In this document: in pieces, positions 24,565 to 33,151 of the stretch | Layout: each line of letters starts with the position of its first letter | Numbering within the stretch: position 1 is the stretch's first letter | Source: Fidelibacterota bacterium | GTDB taxonomy: Bacteria > Fidelibacterota > Marinisomatia > Marinisomatales > SCKK01 | DNA: 37,713 nucleotides | Reading direction: 5' to 3' | Assembly (NCBI GenBank): GCA_004124475.1 | Contig: SCKK01000035.1 | Coordinates: 1-37,713 of the forward strand | The notes under the pieces: model-generated | The model's database searches: none | Told to the model about the DNA's origin: nothing | The model's input: the letters and a program-made list of their open reading frames with translations, nothing else | Position numbers and translations under genes: made by a program

Positions 24565-25500
24565 ATGAACAATAAAGTTTTAGTCACAGGTGGCGCTGGA
24601 TATATTGGTTCCGTGTTCGTACCGCAACTTCTTGCAACTGGTTATAAAGTAACGGTTCTCGACAATTTTATGTATAAACAGGATAGTTTACTGGATGTTT
24701 GCTACCATCCTAATCTTGAAATAATTCCCGGTGATGTCCGGGATACAGATTTACTCAAAAAAGAAATTGAAAAGCATGATATTATTATACCACTGGCAGC
24801 GATAGTGGGCGCTAGGGCCTGTGACAGGGATAAATCACTAGCCAAAGAAATAAACCAAACACAGGTAGAAAATATTGCCGGTTGGGTTGTCGATGAGCAG
24901 ATGGTTTTATTTCCGGTTACTAATAGCGGCTACGGAATTGGTCAGAAAGGAAAATATTGTGATGAAACTACCCCGCTAAATCCTATTTCCCATTATGGCC
25001 GGAAGAAGGTAAACGCTGAGAAAGCACTTTTGGATATGGGGAATGCTGTTACTTTTAGATTGGCTACAGTTTTTGGAACAGCGCCAAGAATGCGGATGGA
25101 TCTTCTGGTGAATGATTTTGTCTACCGCGCCTACAAAGATCGGTTCATAGTTCTTTTTGAATCGCACTTTAAACGTAATTATATACATATAAGGGATATT
25201 GCATCTGTGTTTTTACATGCCGTTGACAACTATGCCGCAATGAAAGGCAAAGCATATAATGTGGGCTTGAGCGATGCTAATTTTTCTAAGCGTGAATTGT
25301 GTGATAAGATTAGAGAGCACATACCAGACTTTCACATTTTTGAATCTGAGATTGGAAAAGATCCTGATAAAAGAAATTATATGGTCAGTAATAAAAAAAT
25401 TGAGGACACTGGTTGGGTGCCAAAATATAATATCGATGATGGAATACGAGAATTGATTAAGATGTACCAATACCTAAAGGTATCAAATTATCAAAACTAG
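24565..25500 (+). CDS. NAD-dependent epimerase/dehydratase (extended SDR)
   Basis: A 311-aa extended SDR. The glycine motif is VLVTGGAGYIGSVFVPQLL, with DNFMY, GDVRDTDLL, TNSGYGIG (catalytic Ser region) and Y-G-R-K-K. The family includes GDP/UDP-sugar 4-epimerases, dehydratases and reductases. It lies just after the kinase and HddC-like genes, so GDP-sugar conversion is plausible but unproven. The frame is intact and length normal. Confidence 0.83.
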   Translation: MNNKVLVTGGAGYIGSVFVPQLLATGYKVTVLDNFMYKQDSLLDVCYHPNLEIIPGDVRDTDLLKKEIEKHDIIIPLAAIVGARACDRDKSLAKEINQTQVENIAGWVVDEQMVLFPVTNSGYGIGQKGKYCDETTPLNPISHYGRKKVNAEKALLDMGNAVTFRLATVFGTAPRMRMDLLVNDFVYRAYKDRFIVLFESHFKRNYIHIRDIASVFLHAVDNYAAMKGKAYNVGLSDANFSKRELCDKIREHIPDFHIFESEIGKDPDKRNYMVSNKKIEDTGWVPKYNIDDGIRELIKMYQYLKVSNYQN

Positions 25501-25510
25501 ATTATCTAAA

Positions 25511-26341
25511 ATGTCTAACTCCATCAAAATAGATACATGTCCACTTTGTTTATCAAGAGAATTTGAAGAAATGTATACTGACTTTGAGAATAACAATTAT
25601 GTTAGATGTGTTTCCTGTTCACTTGTATTTCAAAATCCACGAGCGATCATTGATTATGAAGAAGATTATTGGAGTCACTCCAAAGATCCGGATGGTAAAA
25701 TAAGAAATCTGATGAGTCCTGAGGAAAGAAATTTTAAAGTAAAAAACAGGATGAAAAAAGAAATTGATTACGTCAATTCATTATATGGTGGTAAGATTTT
25801 AGACGCAGGTTGTGGTCCTGGATTTTTTTTGGCAGAGCTAAATAGCAAGTGGGAAAAATACGGAGTTGAAATATCAGAATACAATATAAAATACATAAAT
25901 GATAATTTTCCAAATATAAATACATCACAATCCAAGCTTGAGGAGTTACCATTTAGTAATTATTATTTTGATATAATTTATTGTTTTCAAGTGTTGGAAC
26001 ATGTTGAAAATCCTGTAAAAATAATTAGGGAGTTTAAAAGAGTATTAAAGCCTAATGGGACAATAATTTTGAGTACACCTAATATTGAAAGTTTTTGTTC
26101 TAAAAGATTTAAAGGAAATTATAGACTACTAGGGACAGCACATATTGTTATATGGTCGCCAAAAACAATTAAAAATTTGCTAAATATAATTGGTTATGAA
26201 ATTGTAAAAGTTAGATTCCCTTATTTTGGTACGGATTACTTTACATACAAAAATGTCTTACGATTGTTTGATAAAAATAAAATTTCACCATCTTTTTACG
26301 GGAATGAAATGACTGTTTATGCAAGACCAAAATATAGTTAG
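25511..26341 (+). CDS. Methyltransferase with N-terminal zinc ribbon
   Basis: A 276-aa protein. The first 40 residues hold CPLC and CVSC, a zinc-ribbon pair. The SAM core follows: ILDAGCGPGFFLAELNSKW, VEISEYN, YYFDIIYCFQVLEHVENP. This arrangement is common in sugar C- or N-methyltransferases from polysaccharide loci. The acceptor is unknown. The start is 10 bases after the SDR stop. Confidence 0.83.
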   Translation: MSNSIKIDTCPLCLSREFEEMYTDFENNNYVRCVSCSLVFQNPRAIIDYEEDYWSHSKDPDGKIRNLMSPEERNFKVKNRMKKEIDYVNSLYGGKILDAGCGPGFFLAELNSKWEKYGVEISEYNIKYINDNFPNINTSQSKLEELPFSNYYFDIIYCFQVLEHVENPVKIIREFKRVLKPNGTIILSTPNIESFCSKRFKGNYRLLGTAHIVIWSPKTIKNLLNIIGYEIVKVRFPYFGTDYFTYKNVLRLFDKNKISPSFYGNEMTVYARPKYS

Positions 26342-26352
26342 TTGTTTTTATA

Positions 26353-27057
26353 ATGAAAGTATTGTCTCTCATTCCAGCCCGAGGTGGATCTAAAGGTGTT
26401 CCCCGAAAAAATATTAAGTTATTGAATGGAAAACCTCTTATCGCGTATACCATCGAGGCCTCTTTAGGTGCAAAAATTATTGATCGAACTATTGTTTCAA
26501 CAGACGATAATGAGATTGCAGAAATTGCGTGTGACTTCAAAGCAGAGGTGCCTTTCCTACGTCCTAAAGAATTAGCAGGTGATACAGTTTTGGACTTTCC
26601 AGTCATCAAACACGCCATTAATTACTTAAAAGAATATGAGGGATATGAACCTGAAATTGTTGTCTATTTGAGACCTACTATTCCACTTAGGACATCAAAT
26701 GAAATCAATCAAGTGATTAAATTGTTGATAGAGAATAAATCAGCAGACTGTGTTAGAACGACTAGACCCGCTATTTACCCGCCTTATTGGATGAAAAAAA
26801 TTAATAATGATGGTTATTTAGAACCATACCACTCGCATGTAAAACCAAATGTTTTTACACGTCGACAGGACCTTCCCAAAGTAGTTATGTGTGATGGTTA
26901 TGTAGACGCAGCGCGAGTTGATTCAGTACTAAAAAACATGGAATTTCCTACAGGTAAAAAATTATCATATTACAGAGAAAACATTCCGTTTATTGATATT
27001 GACACAGAAGAAGATTGGAACTATTGTGAGTACTTTTTTAAGAAAGGAACTACTTGA
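26353..27057 (+). CDS. CMP-nonulosonate cytidylyltransferase (NeuA-like), second copy
   Basis: A 234-aa cytidylyltransferase: VLSLIPARGGSKGVPRKNIK, PLIAYTIEASLGA, VYLRPTIPLRTSNEI and DIDTEEDWNY. It is the second NeuA-like gene in the window. It lies in the synthase-with-SAF half of the cluster, so it probably pairs with the 20629 synthase. The stop overlaps the following aminotransferase start by 4 nt. Confidence 0.88.
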   Translation: MKVLSLIPARGGSKGVPRKNIKLLNGKPLIAYTIEASLGAKIIDRTIVSTDDNEIAEIACDFKAEVPFLRPKELAGDTVLDFPVIKHAINYLKEYEGYEPEIVVYLRPTIPLRTSNEINQVIKLLIENKSADCVRTTRPAIYPPYWMKKINNDGYLEPYHSHVKPNVFTRRQDLPKVVMCDGYVDAARVDSVLKNMEFPTGKKLSYYRENIPFIDIDTEEDWNYCEYFFKKGTT

Positions 27058-28160
27058 GAAAATTTATACCCGTTTTTGAACCCTACTTAACAGGAAATGA
27101 AAAGAAATACCTTTTAGATTGTATTGATACAAACTGGATATCTAGTCTTGGAAAATATATTTTGGATTTTGAAAAATCATTGGCGGATTATCACCAAGTT
27201 AACAATGCGATCGCGACCTCTAGCTGTACTACTGCATTACACTTGTCACTAAAAGCTTTAGGAATTGGACATGGAGATGAGGTGATTTGTCCGGCACTTA
27301 CTTTTATAGCACCTGCAAATATGATCGTTCTCTCTGGTGCAAAGTTGGTTTTAGTTGATATTGATCCTAATACATTAACTATTGATCAAAAACTTATTGA
27401 AGAAAATATTAATCATAATACAAAAGCAATTATAGTGGTTCACCAGTTCGGGCACGCAGCTCACATGGATGAAATAATGGCTATTGCCGATAAATACGAT
27501 TTGAAGATTATTGAAGATAATGCTGAAAGCATTGGCGGGAAGTATAAGAACCAGTTGCTTGGTACTATCGGGGAAATATCGACTTTAAGTTTTTTTGGGA
27601 ATAAAATTATCACGACTGGCGAGGGTGGTGCTATTCTTACTAATGATGATTACATTAATATTAAATGTCGTGAACTTCGTGATCATGGAATAAATCATAA
27701 AAAGAAATATCATCATGTAGACCTCGGGTATAATTATCGAATGACTAATATGCAGGCTGCTGTTGGGTTAGCGCAAATGGAAAAACTCGATGAAATACTG
27801 CAACTGCGGAAAAAGCAGATGGAATATTATTATGCACAATTAGAAGGGCTGAATGGAATTGCTGTACGAAAATATGCTAACTGGTGTGAACCAGTACACT
27901 GGATGATGACCATTACTCTTTATGATCAGTATAATAGAAATAACTTCTTAAAATATATGAAGAAAAAAGGTATTGATTGTCGTCAAATGATAAATCCCGT
28001 GCATTATGCAGATCATTTCAAAAACGTTTTTGATATTGAACAATTTCCTATAGCTGAAAATGTTTCTCGCCAGTCAGTACATTTGCCAAGCGGTACTGCA
28101 TTGTCAAGAGGAGATATTGATTTTATAGTTAATACCGTAGAGACTTTTCTTAATAATTGA
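27054..28160 (+). CDS. DegT/DnrJ/EryC1-family aminotransferase
   Basis: A 368-aa PLP enzyme of the sugar aminotransferase family. Motifs are ISSLGKYILDFEKSLADYHQ, GDEVICPALTFIAPANM, IIEDNAESIGGKYKNQ, FFGNKIITTGEGGAI (schiff-base Lys) and YRMTNMQAAVGLAQ. The length is normal. TTG start in a TTGA overlap with neuA. It transfers an amino group to a keto sugar, as LegC does in legionaminate formation. The dehydratase partner (LegB) is not clearly identified in the window; the SDR at 24565 is one candidate. Confidence 0.9.
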   Translation: MRKFIPVFEPYLTGNEKKYLLDCIDTNWISSLGKYILDFEKSLADYHQVNNAIATSSCTTALHLSLKALGIGHGDEVICPALTFIAPANMIVLSGAKLVLVDIDPNTLTIDQKLIEENINHNTKAIIVVHQFGHAAHMDEIMAIADKYDLKIIEDNAESIGGKYKNQLLGTIGEISTLSFFGNKIITTGEGGAILTNDDYINIKCRELRDHGINHKKKYHHVDLGYNYRMTNMQAAVGLAQMEKLDEILQLRKKQMEYYYAQLEGLNGIAVRKYANWCEPVHWMMTITLYDQYNRNNFLKYMKKKGIDCRQMINPVHYADHFKNVFDIEQFPIAENVSRQSVHLPSGTALSRGDIDFIVNTVETFLNN

Positions 28161-28166
28161 TTCCCT

Positions 28167-28823
28167 ATGAAACTGAAGACTGATCTGGTTGAGAAACTCC
28201 ACACTTTAATTCCTGGAGATGAAATTAATGATCCTAAAATCACTAAGAATCAAAGATTGGTGATCACAAAATTGGGGATGGAAGGATTAGATGATATGTA
28301 TGATTATTCAAAAAAAAGTGTTTTTTATCGAAATCTTAATATAGAATCTCATAAAACGAAAAAGGATACAGAAAATTATTTAAACGAATTAATCAGAAGA
28401 ACGAAAGATGGTTATGCCGGCTGGAAAGCAATGTACTGGTTTATTAGATTAAGATCATCGCAAAAAGTAATTGGAACTTTTGGGTTTATGAATTTAGATG
28501 AAAATAAAAAGTCTATTCAAATAGGCAAAGGTTTATCCCCTGATTATTGGGGTAAGGGTTATGTCTATGAATTACTTGGAATAATGTTAACCTATGCTTT
28601 TATTACATTAGATCTGAATTATATTTATTCCATGACTCAAAGAACTAATATTGCAAACATAAAATCTATGGAAAAGAGTGGCTTTAAGGTAGTTAAATTA
28701 ATTGATGATTACGTTGATGGTATTGGTATAAAAAATGATACTGTGAAAATGATAGTAAGAAAAGAGGAAGCTAGTCCTATAGTGTGTTTTGATATAGCAT
28801 TTAAAAAGTATAAAACTTTATAA
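28167..28823 (+). CDS. GNAT-family N-acetyltransferase
   Basis: A 218-aa protein of the RimJ/RimL-like GNAT type. It shows YRNLNIESHKTKKDTENYL, IGTFGFMNLDENKKSIQIG and the acetyl-CoA motif GKGLSPDYWGKGYVYELLG, then YIYSMTQRTNIANIKSMEKS. It starts six bases after the aminotransferase stop. With that gene it may acetylate the amino sugar, as LegH does in the legionaminate route. Substrate is inferred only from neighbours. Confidence 0.83.
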   Translation: MKLKTDLVEKLHTLIPGDEINDPKITKNQRLVITKLGMEGLDDMYDYSKKSVFYRNLNIESHKTKKDTENYLNELIRRTKDGYAGWKAMYWFIRLRSSQKVIGTFGFMNLDENKKSIQIGKGLSPDYWGKGYVYELLGIMLTYAFITLDLNYIYSMTQRTNIANIKSMEKSGFKVVKLIDDYVDGIGIKNDTVKMIVRKEEASPIVCFDIAFKKYKTL

Positions 28824-28902
28824 ACAATTCATTCGTTTCAATCGTTTATGACTTTTTACCAGCTTAGATGATATTCGGTAGCTATTAACTATATTTTCCA
28901 AA

Positions 28903-30105
28903 TTGATAAAACGTATAATTTTCTTCCCTCAAAATAAATTAAGCGATAGAGACTACAGTAGATTTGGCCTTGATATAATTCAATTCAGGGGATATGAAGC
29001 TGAGGTGTGGGATTTTACACCGGTTTTACGACCATATTATTTCAAGAATTATGATCTCCCAAATCCTTCCAAGTTCTCAGGTATTAAAGTTTTCTATGAT
29101 AAAAAGCAAATTGAAGAACACATTTCCGAATTAACCCCAAATGATATCATTGTCTGTTTGATTCATTACAGTGAATCAAACAGATTCATTTTTGAAAAAT
29201 TAGACAAATCAAATGTTGAATATGGGTTTATCAGCCTCACCTCGCATCCTGAGACTTATAGTAAATACATGAGGTATGTACAACATTATGAGGATATAAA
29301 ACAAAATCCTTCTTTGTTGATAACTAAAGTAAAGTCCCGTTTATCTAATTTAAATACCAAAGAAAAACATAAGAGCATAATACCATCTTTTATCATAACT
29401 GGTGGTGAAAAGAGCATTCTTAAATTTCCCCAATATATTAACAATAAAAAAATTTCAATTATTAATGCTCACCATTTGGATTATGATATTTATTTAAATG
29501 ATTTATTAAAACCTAAAGATCCTGTAGTTGGTAAAGAGTCTTACGCAGTATATATAGATATGTATTTACCATTTAGTATGGACACCAGCCATGGAAATGA
29601 AAAAAATCAGCCATCAGCCAATGCAGATACATTTTATCCTGTAATTAATATTTTTTTTGATGAATTTGAGCGTAAGTTTAATGTGGATGTTGTTATTGCT
29701 GCGCACCCTCGTTCGGATTATACTGGTGAAAAAAAATCTCTCTACGGTGACAGGTTAGTTATAAGGAATAAAACACATAATTTAATAAAATATTCAAAAT
29801 GCGTATTGACACATCATAGCACTACGGCTGGTATTGCCGTGCTCTATAAAAAGCCAATGATTTTTATATCACCGAATGTTATTAGAAATCGTTTAAGAAG
29901 AAGAATCAAATTTATGGCCAATAATTTTTGTAAAAAGCCTATCAATATTTCATTAAACCGCATTCCTTCTATCAATATTGATCCTATTAATGAAGATGCA
30001 TATAAGGAGTATAAAAATAGTTATATTAAAATGGAAGGCACTCCAGAAAGACCAATATGGGATATATTTTGTGATTTTATTGATTCTAGAAATAAATATT
30101 TATAG
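28903..30105 (+). CDS. Uncharacterised surface-carbohydrate protein, GT-B-like
   Basis: A 400-aa soluble protein not recognised by name. The C-terminal half holds VDVVIAAHPRSDYTGEKKSL, LIKYSKCVLTHHSTTAGIAV and LYKKPMIFISP. This nucleotide-sugar-binding style resembles capsule-type and sialyltransferase-like GT-B proteins. Its general layout resembles the 15679 protein, though sequence similarity is weak by eye. TTG start. I infer a glycosyltransferase; a transferase of nonulosonic acid is possible. Confidence 0.55.
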   Translation: MIKRIIFFPQNKLSDRDYSRFGLDIIQFRGYEAEVWDFTPVLRPYYFKNYDLPNPSKFSGIKVFYDKKQIEEHISELTPNDIIVCLIHYSESNRFIFEKLDKSNVEYGFISLTSHPETYSKYMRYVQHYEDIKQNPSLLITKVKSRLSNLNTKEKHKSIIPSFIITGGEKSILKFPQYINNKKISIINAHHLDYDIYLNDLLKPKDPVVGKESYAVYIDMYLPFSMDTSHGNEKNQPSANADTFYPVINIFFDEFERKFNVDVVIAAHPRSDYTGEKKSLYGDRLVIRNKTHNLIKYSKCVLTHHSTTAGIAVLYKKPMIFISPNVIRNRLRRRIKFMANNFCKKPINISLNRIPSINIDPINEDAYKEYKNSYIKMEGTPERPIWDIFCDFIDSRNKYL

Positions 30106-30132
30106 AATCATTTTACATAGCAATTTTCAGTC

Positions 30133-30667
30133 ATGAACGAGCCAGTCAAACTATTAAATGAATTCAAATTGTTTCAAGGGAACCAGTTTAATGTTGTGGA
30201 AAGGGATTTTTCCCTACCTGGAATTAAAAATGTAAAAAAAGAAATTATAATATCTAAAGCAATCATTGTTGTAGTCCCCGTTTTAGATAAAAACCAAATT
30301 ATTTTAATTAATCAATATCGTTTTGGTGCCAAAACATATCTCCTGGAATTACCAGCGGGCACAGTAAAGAATGATGAAGAGCTGTTAGATTGTGCTAATC
30401 GTGAACTTGAGGAAGAGACAGGTTACACTGCCGCCAAATTTGAAAAAATTAACTTCATTTTGTTCATCACCAGGAATAAATACAGAACATGTCCACTGCT
30501 ATATTGCAACGAATTTGAAAAAGACTAAAAACAACTTAGACTACGATGAAATTTTAGATCCGGTAGTAATAAATAATGATAAAATCTTAAACATGATAAT
30601 TGAAGGTTACATTAAAGATGCAAAAACAATAATTGGATTATTGTTTTATTTTTTAACAGAAAGATAG
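30133..30667 (+). pseudogene. Nudix hydrolase (ADP-ribose/sugar pyrophosphatase type) with frameshift
   Basis: The first frame has an intact Nudix box: GTVKNDEELLDCANRELEEE followed by TG, with all conserved Gly, Glu and Arg-Glu residues. It then diverges at AKFEKIN and stops at 30528. The next frame continues as LTSFCSSPGINTEHVHCYIA, then DEILDPVVINNDKILNMIIE, the usual end of ADP-sugar diphosphatases. Removing one A from the six-A run at 30443-30448 gives one gene of about 177 aa. As written it is broken, or the sequence has a homopolymer error. Confidence 0.83.
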
Positions 30668-30681
30668 GAAATTGAAAGCTA

Positions 30682-31326
30682 ATGACAATTGAAGAAATAA
30701 TAGAAATAAATAATGAAGTTTATAATATACTTGCTCCAGAGTATAATGAAAAAATGGATTTATATACAAAGCATCAAATGCAGGTGTTAAAACCATTTAT
30801 TGATGTACTTAATGAAAATTTTAAAAATGATATCCACACACTAGATGTCGGTTGCGGAGTAGGACTTGATTTAAAGATTATGAACGATCACGGATTTAAG
30901 ACACATGGAATAGACTATTCATCCAAAATGGTTGAATACGCAAAAATGAATAATCCCAAATCAACCATTCTAAATAGTGATTTTACCAGTTGTGATTTTG
31001 ACCGACAGTTCCACGGTGTTTTATTGGATGCATTTATTCATTTATTTCCGAAAAAGGAAGTAGAAAAAATTTTTAAAAAAATAAATCCAGTATTATTGCA
31101 TAAAGGCTTTGCCTTTATTTCGACAACAAAACATAATCATCCAAGAGAAGGACTATTTAAAAAAGAAGATTATAAATCAAAAATCAAAAGATATAGAGCA
31201 TACTGGTCTGCAGATGAATTAGAAATGTCAATTAACAATTTTGGGTTTACAATTATAAAACAATACGAAGATTATGAAACTAATTTCAAGAAAAGCTGGA
31301 TGAATTTTATAATTCAAAAATCTTAA
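30682..31326 (+). CDS. SAM-dependent class I methyltransferase
   Basis: A 214-aa methyltransferase with HTLDVGCGVGLDLKIMNDHG (SAM loop), THGIDYSSKMVEYAK and FHGVLLDAFIHLFPKKEVEK, then HKGFAFISTTKHNHPREGLF. Start ATG 30682, 15 bases after the Nudix frame. The substrate is unknown. It is the fourth methyltransferase of the cluster. Confidence 0.82.
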   Translation: MTIEEIIEINNEVYNILAPEYNEKMDLYTKHQMQVLKPFIDVLNENFKNDIHTLDVGCGVGLDLKIMNDHGFKTHGIDYSSKMVEYAKMNNPKSTILNSDFTSCDFDRQFHGVLLDAFIHLFPKKEVEKIFKKINPVLLHKGFAFISTTKHNHPREGLFKKEDYKSKIKRYRAYWSADELEMSINNFGFTIIKQYEDYETNFKKSWMNFIIQKS

Positions 31327-31396
31327 AATCAGCTTTAACAAAATTAAATCAATCTGCTAACCCAATATCACCGGTTTCCAAAGAAAGCTATAGTCT

Positions 31397-32299
31397 ATGC
31401 AAAGTATAAATGAACTAAGGTCAATATGCCAAACAAAACCAATCGGTCGTAGCCATGATAAAAAGACTAAAGTTGATTTATTCTTTTCAATATATTTTAC
31501 ATGGCTTTTTCTTCGTTTGGGTATTAGCCCCAACGCAGTGACAGTTTTATCGGGAATCATGTCAATTATTGGCGGTATTTTGTTATCTTCAAAATCCTTT
31601 TTGATTTTGATTCTTGGTGTGCTTTTTCTACACTTATATTACCTTTTGGATTATAGCGATGGAGAAGTAGCTCGTTACAATAATAAAGTAAGTATTACTG
31701 GACATTTTCTAGATTGGTATATGCTTTTTGTTAGGGATGCTGCTATGTTTATTGGATTAGCGATTGGGGCATTCACAATTGAACCAAGTAAATTCATTAT
31801 TATATTTGGATTTTTTGCTGTCCTGACTCCAATCATGGATAAAACTATACTCAATAGTGGATGGACAGTAATAAGCTGGGCTAGGTTCAGAGCATTAAAA
31901 ACGGGGAAAGAAGTTATAGATGATCCTGAAATTTTTCAACAAATTGAAGATCATATGGATTCCTCAGAAAAAAATATAAAAAAACCTATTGGAAAATCAC
32001 CAAAATTGTTCGTGAACCGTTTATTAAAAGTTACTAAACACTTATCTACTGCTATTTTTCAACATCACTGGTCGCCACTAGTATTATTAATATTAGCATT
32101 AATGCAAATAATTTTGAATTATACTACAATGATTTCATACGATTTTCGACCCCTCTTAATTATTTATGCTGGTATTATCGGTCCAATTTATATAGTAGTT
32201 AAGATAATCATATTAGTTAAAAAGAATGCTTTTGAGGATGGTTACAAACGTCTTTTTTATAAGAAAAACGGTATTACTTCAAGTGATTATTTTTTTTAG
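31397..32299 (+). CDS. CDP-alcohol phosphotransferase-like membrane protein
   Basis: A 300-aa protein with several hydrophobic helices. It carries the CDP-alcohol phosphotransferase motif DYSDGEVARYNNKVSITG, then HFLDWYML. The pattern D-x2-DG-x2-AR-x8-G-x3-D is complete, but the last Asp, expected four residues on, is Leu. That Asp is usually the catalytic base. It may be a related but altered enzyme, attaching a phospho-alcohol to a glycan or lipid, or inactive. In this cluster it could decorate the polysaccharide. Substrate unknown. Confidence 0.78.
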   Translation: MQSINELRSICQTKPIGRSHDKKTKVDLFFSIYFTWLFLRLGISPNAVTVLSGIMSIIGGILLSSKSFLILILGVLFLHLYYLLDYSDGEVARYNNKVSITGHFLDWYMLFVRDAAMFIGLAIGAFTIEPSKFIIIFGFFAVLTPIMDKTILNSGWTVISWARFRALKTGKEVIDDPEIFQQIEDHMDSSEKNIKKPIGKSPKLFVNRLLKVTKHLSTAIFQHHWSPLVLLILALMQIILNYTTMISYDFRPLLIIYAGIIGPIYIVVKIIILVKKNAFEDGYKRLFYKKNGITSSDYFF

Positions 32300-32360
32300 A
32301 CGTTTAGTGTTGAGTACAATGATGAATGTAACAAAAAAGTTCTGCTGAAAGGATAACTTT

Positions 32361-33143
32361 ATGGATGTAATCATTTTATGTGGCGGTAAAGGGACCCGCT
32401 TAAGTGAGGAAACCACAAAGAAACCCAAACCCATTGTTGAAATTGGCGGGAAACCGATCTTATGGCATATTATGAAGATATACAGTCATTATGGTGTAAA
32501 TAGGTTCATACTCGCTCTCGGTTATAAAGGTGAGCAGATAAAGCAATATTTTTATAACTACAGAATAATGGGATCTAATTTTACGCTAAGATTAGATCCT
32601 AGACATGATATTGAGTTTTTAAATCATACAGATGAAAAAGATTGGGAAATTATCTTTGTTGATACAGGTGAAGAAACATTGAAAGGTGGACGGATAAAGA
32701 GAGTAGAGAAATATATAAAGAATAACTTATTTCATTTAACCTATGGGGATGGCGTTAGTGACGTTAATCTAAACAAATTGGTTGAGTTTCATAAGTCTCA
32801 TGGTTGTATAGGAACAGTTACGGCTGTAAGGCCTCCTTCGAGATTTGGAGAATTGAATATAGATGAAGATGATACCGTATTGGGTTTAGAAGAAAAACCG
32901 CAAATGGGACAAGGTTTGATTAATGGCGGTTTTTTTGTTTTCGATAAAAAAATGCTTTCATATTTAACAGAAGATGAAGATTGTGATTTCGAGTTTGGCC
33001 CTCTTCAGAAAATTGCAAAAGATGGTCAACTAAAAGCATTTGTACATGATGGTTTTTGGCAATGCATGGATAACGTGAGAGAACGTGATTATCTTGACAA
33101 ACAATTTAGAACTAATAACGCACCCTGGAAGATGTGGAAATAA
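32361..33143 (+). CDS. rfbF: Glucose-1-phosphate cytidylyltransferase
   Basis: Makes CDP-glucose from CTP and glucose-1-phosphate, the first step of CDP-deoxyhexose synthesis. The 260-aa length is typical. Motifs are CGGKGTRLSEETTKKPKPIV, GGKPILWHIMKIYSHYGV, YKGEQIKQYF, YGDGVSDV and GFWQCMDNVRERDYLD. A ribosome site AAAGGA precedes ATG. It overlaps or nearly abuts the next gene. Confidence 0.93.
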   Translation: MDVIILCGGKGTRLSEETTKKPKPIVEIGGKPILWHIMKIYSHYGVNRFILALGYKGEQIKQYFYNYRIMGSNFTLRLDPRHDIEFLNHTDEKDWEIIFVDTGEETLKGGRIKRVEKYIKNNLFHLTYGDGVSDVNLNKLVEFHKSHGCIGTVTAVRPPSRFGELNIDEDDTVLGLEEKPQMGQGLINGGFFVFDKKMLSYLTEDEDCDFEFGPLQKIAKDGQLKAFVHDGFWQCMDNVRERDYLDKQFRTNNAPWKMWK

Positions 33144-33151
33144 CAGAAACA

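Noticed and set aside
24976-25470. Overlapping minus-strand and alternative-frame ORFs in the SDR at 24565
   Set aside because: They are shadows of an intact SDR with conserved motifs.
30392-30667. 91-codon frame as an independent gene
   Set aside because: It is the second half of the Nudix hydrolase in another frame; the upstream part of this frame overlaps the Nudix box out of frame.
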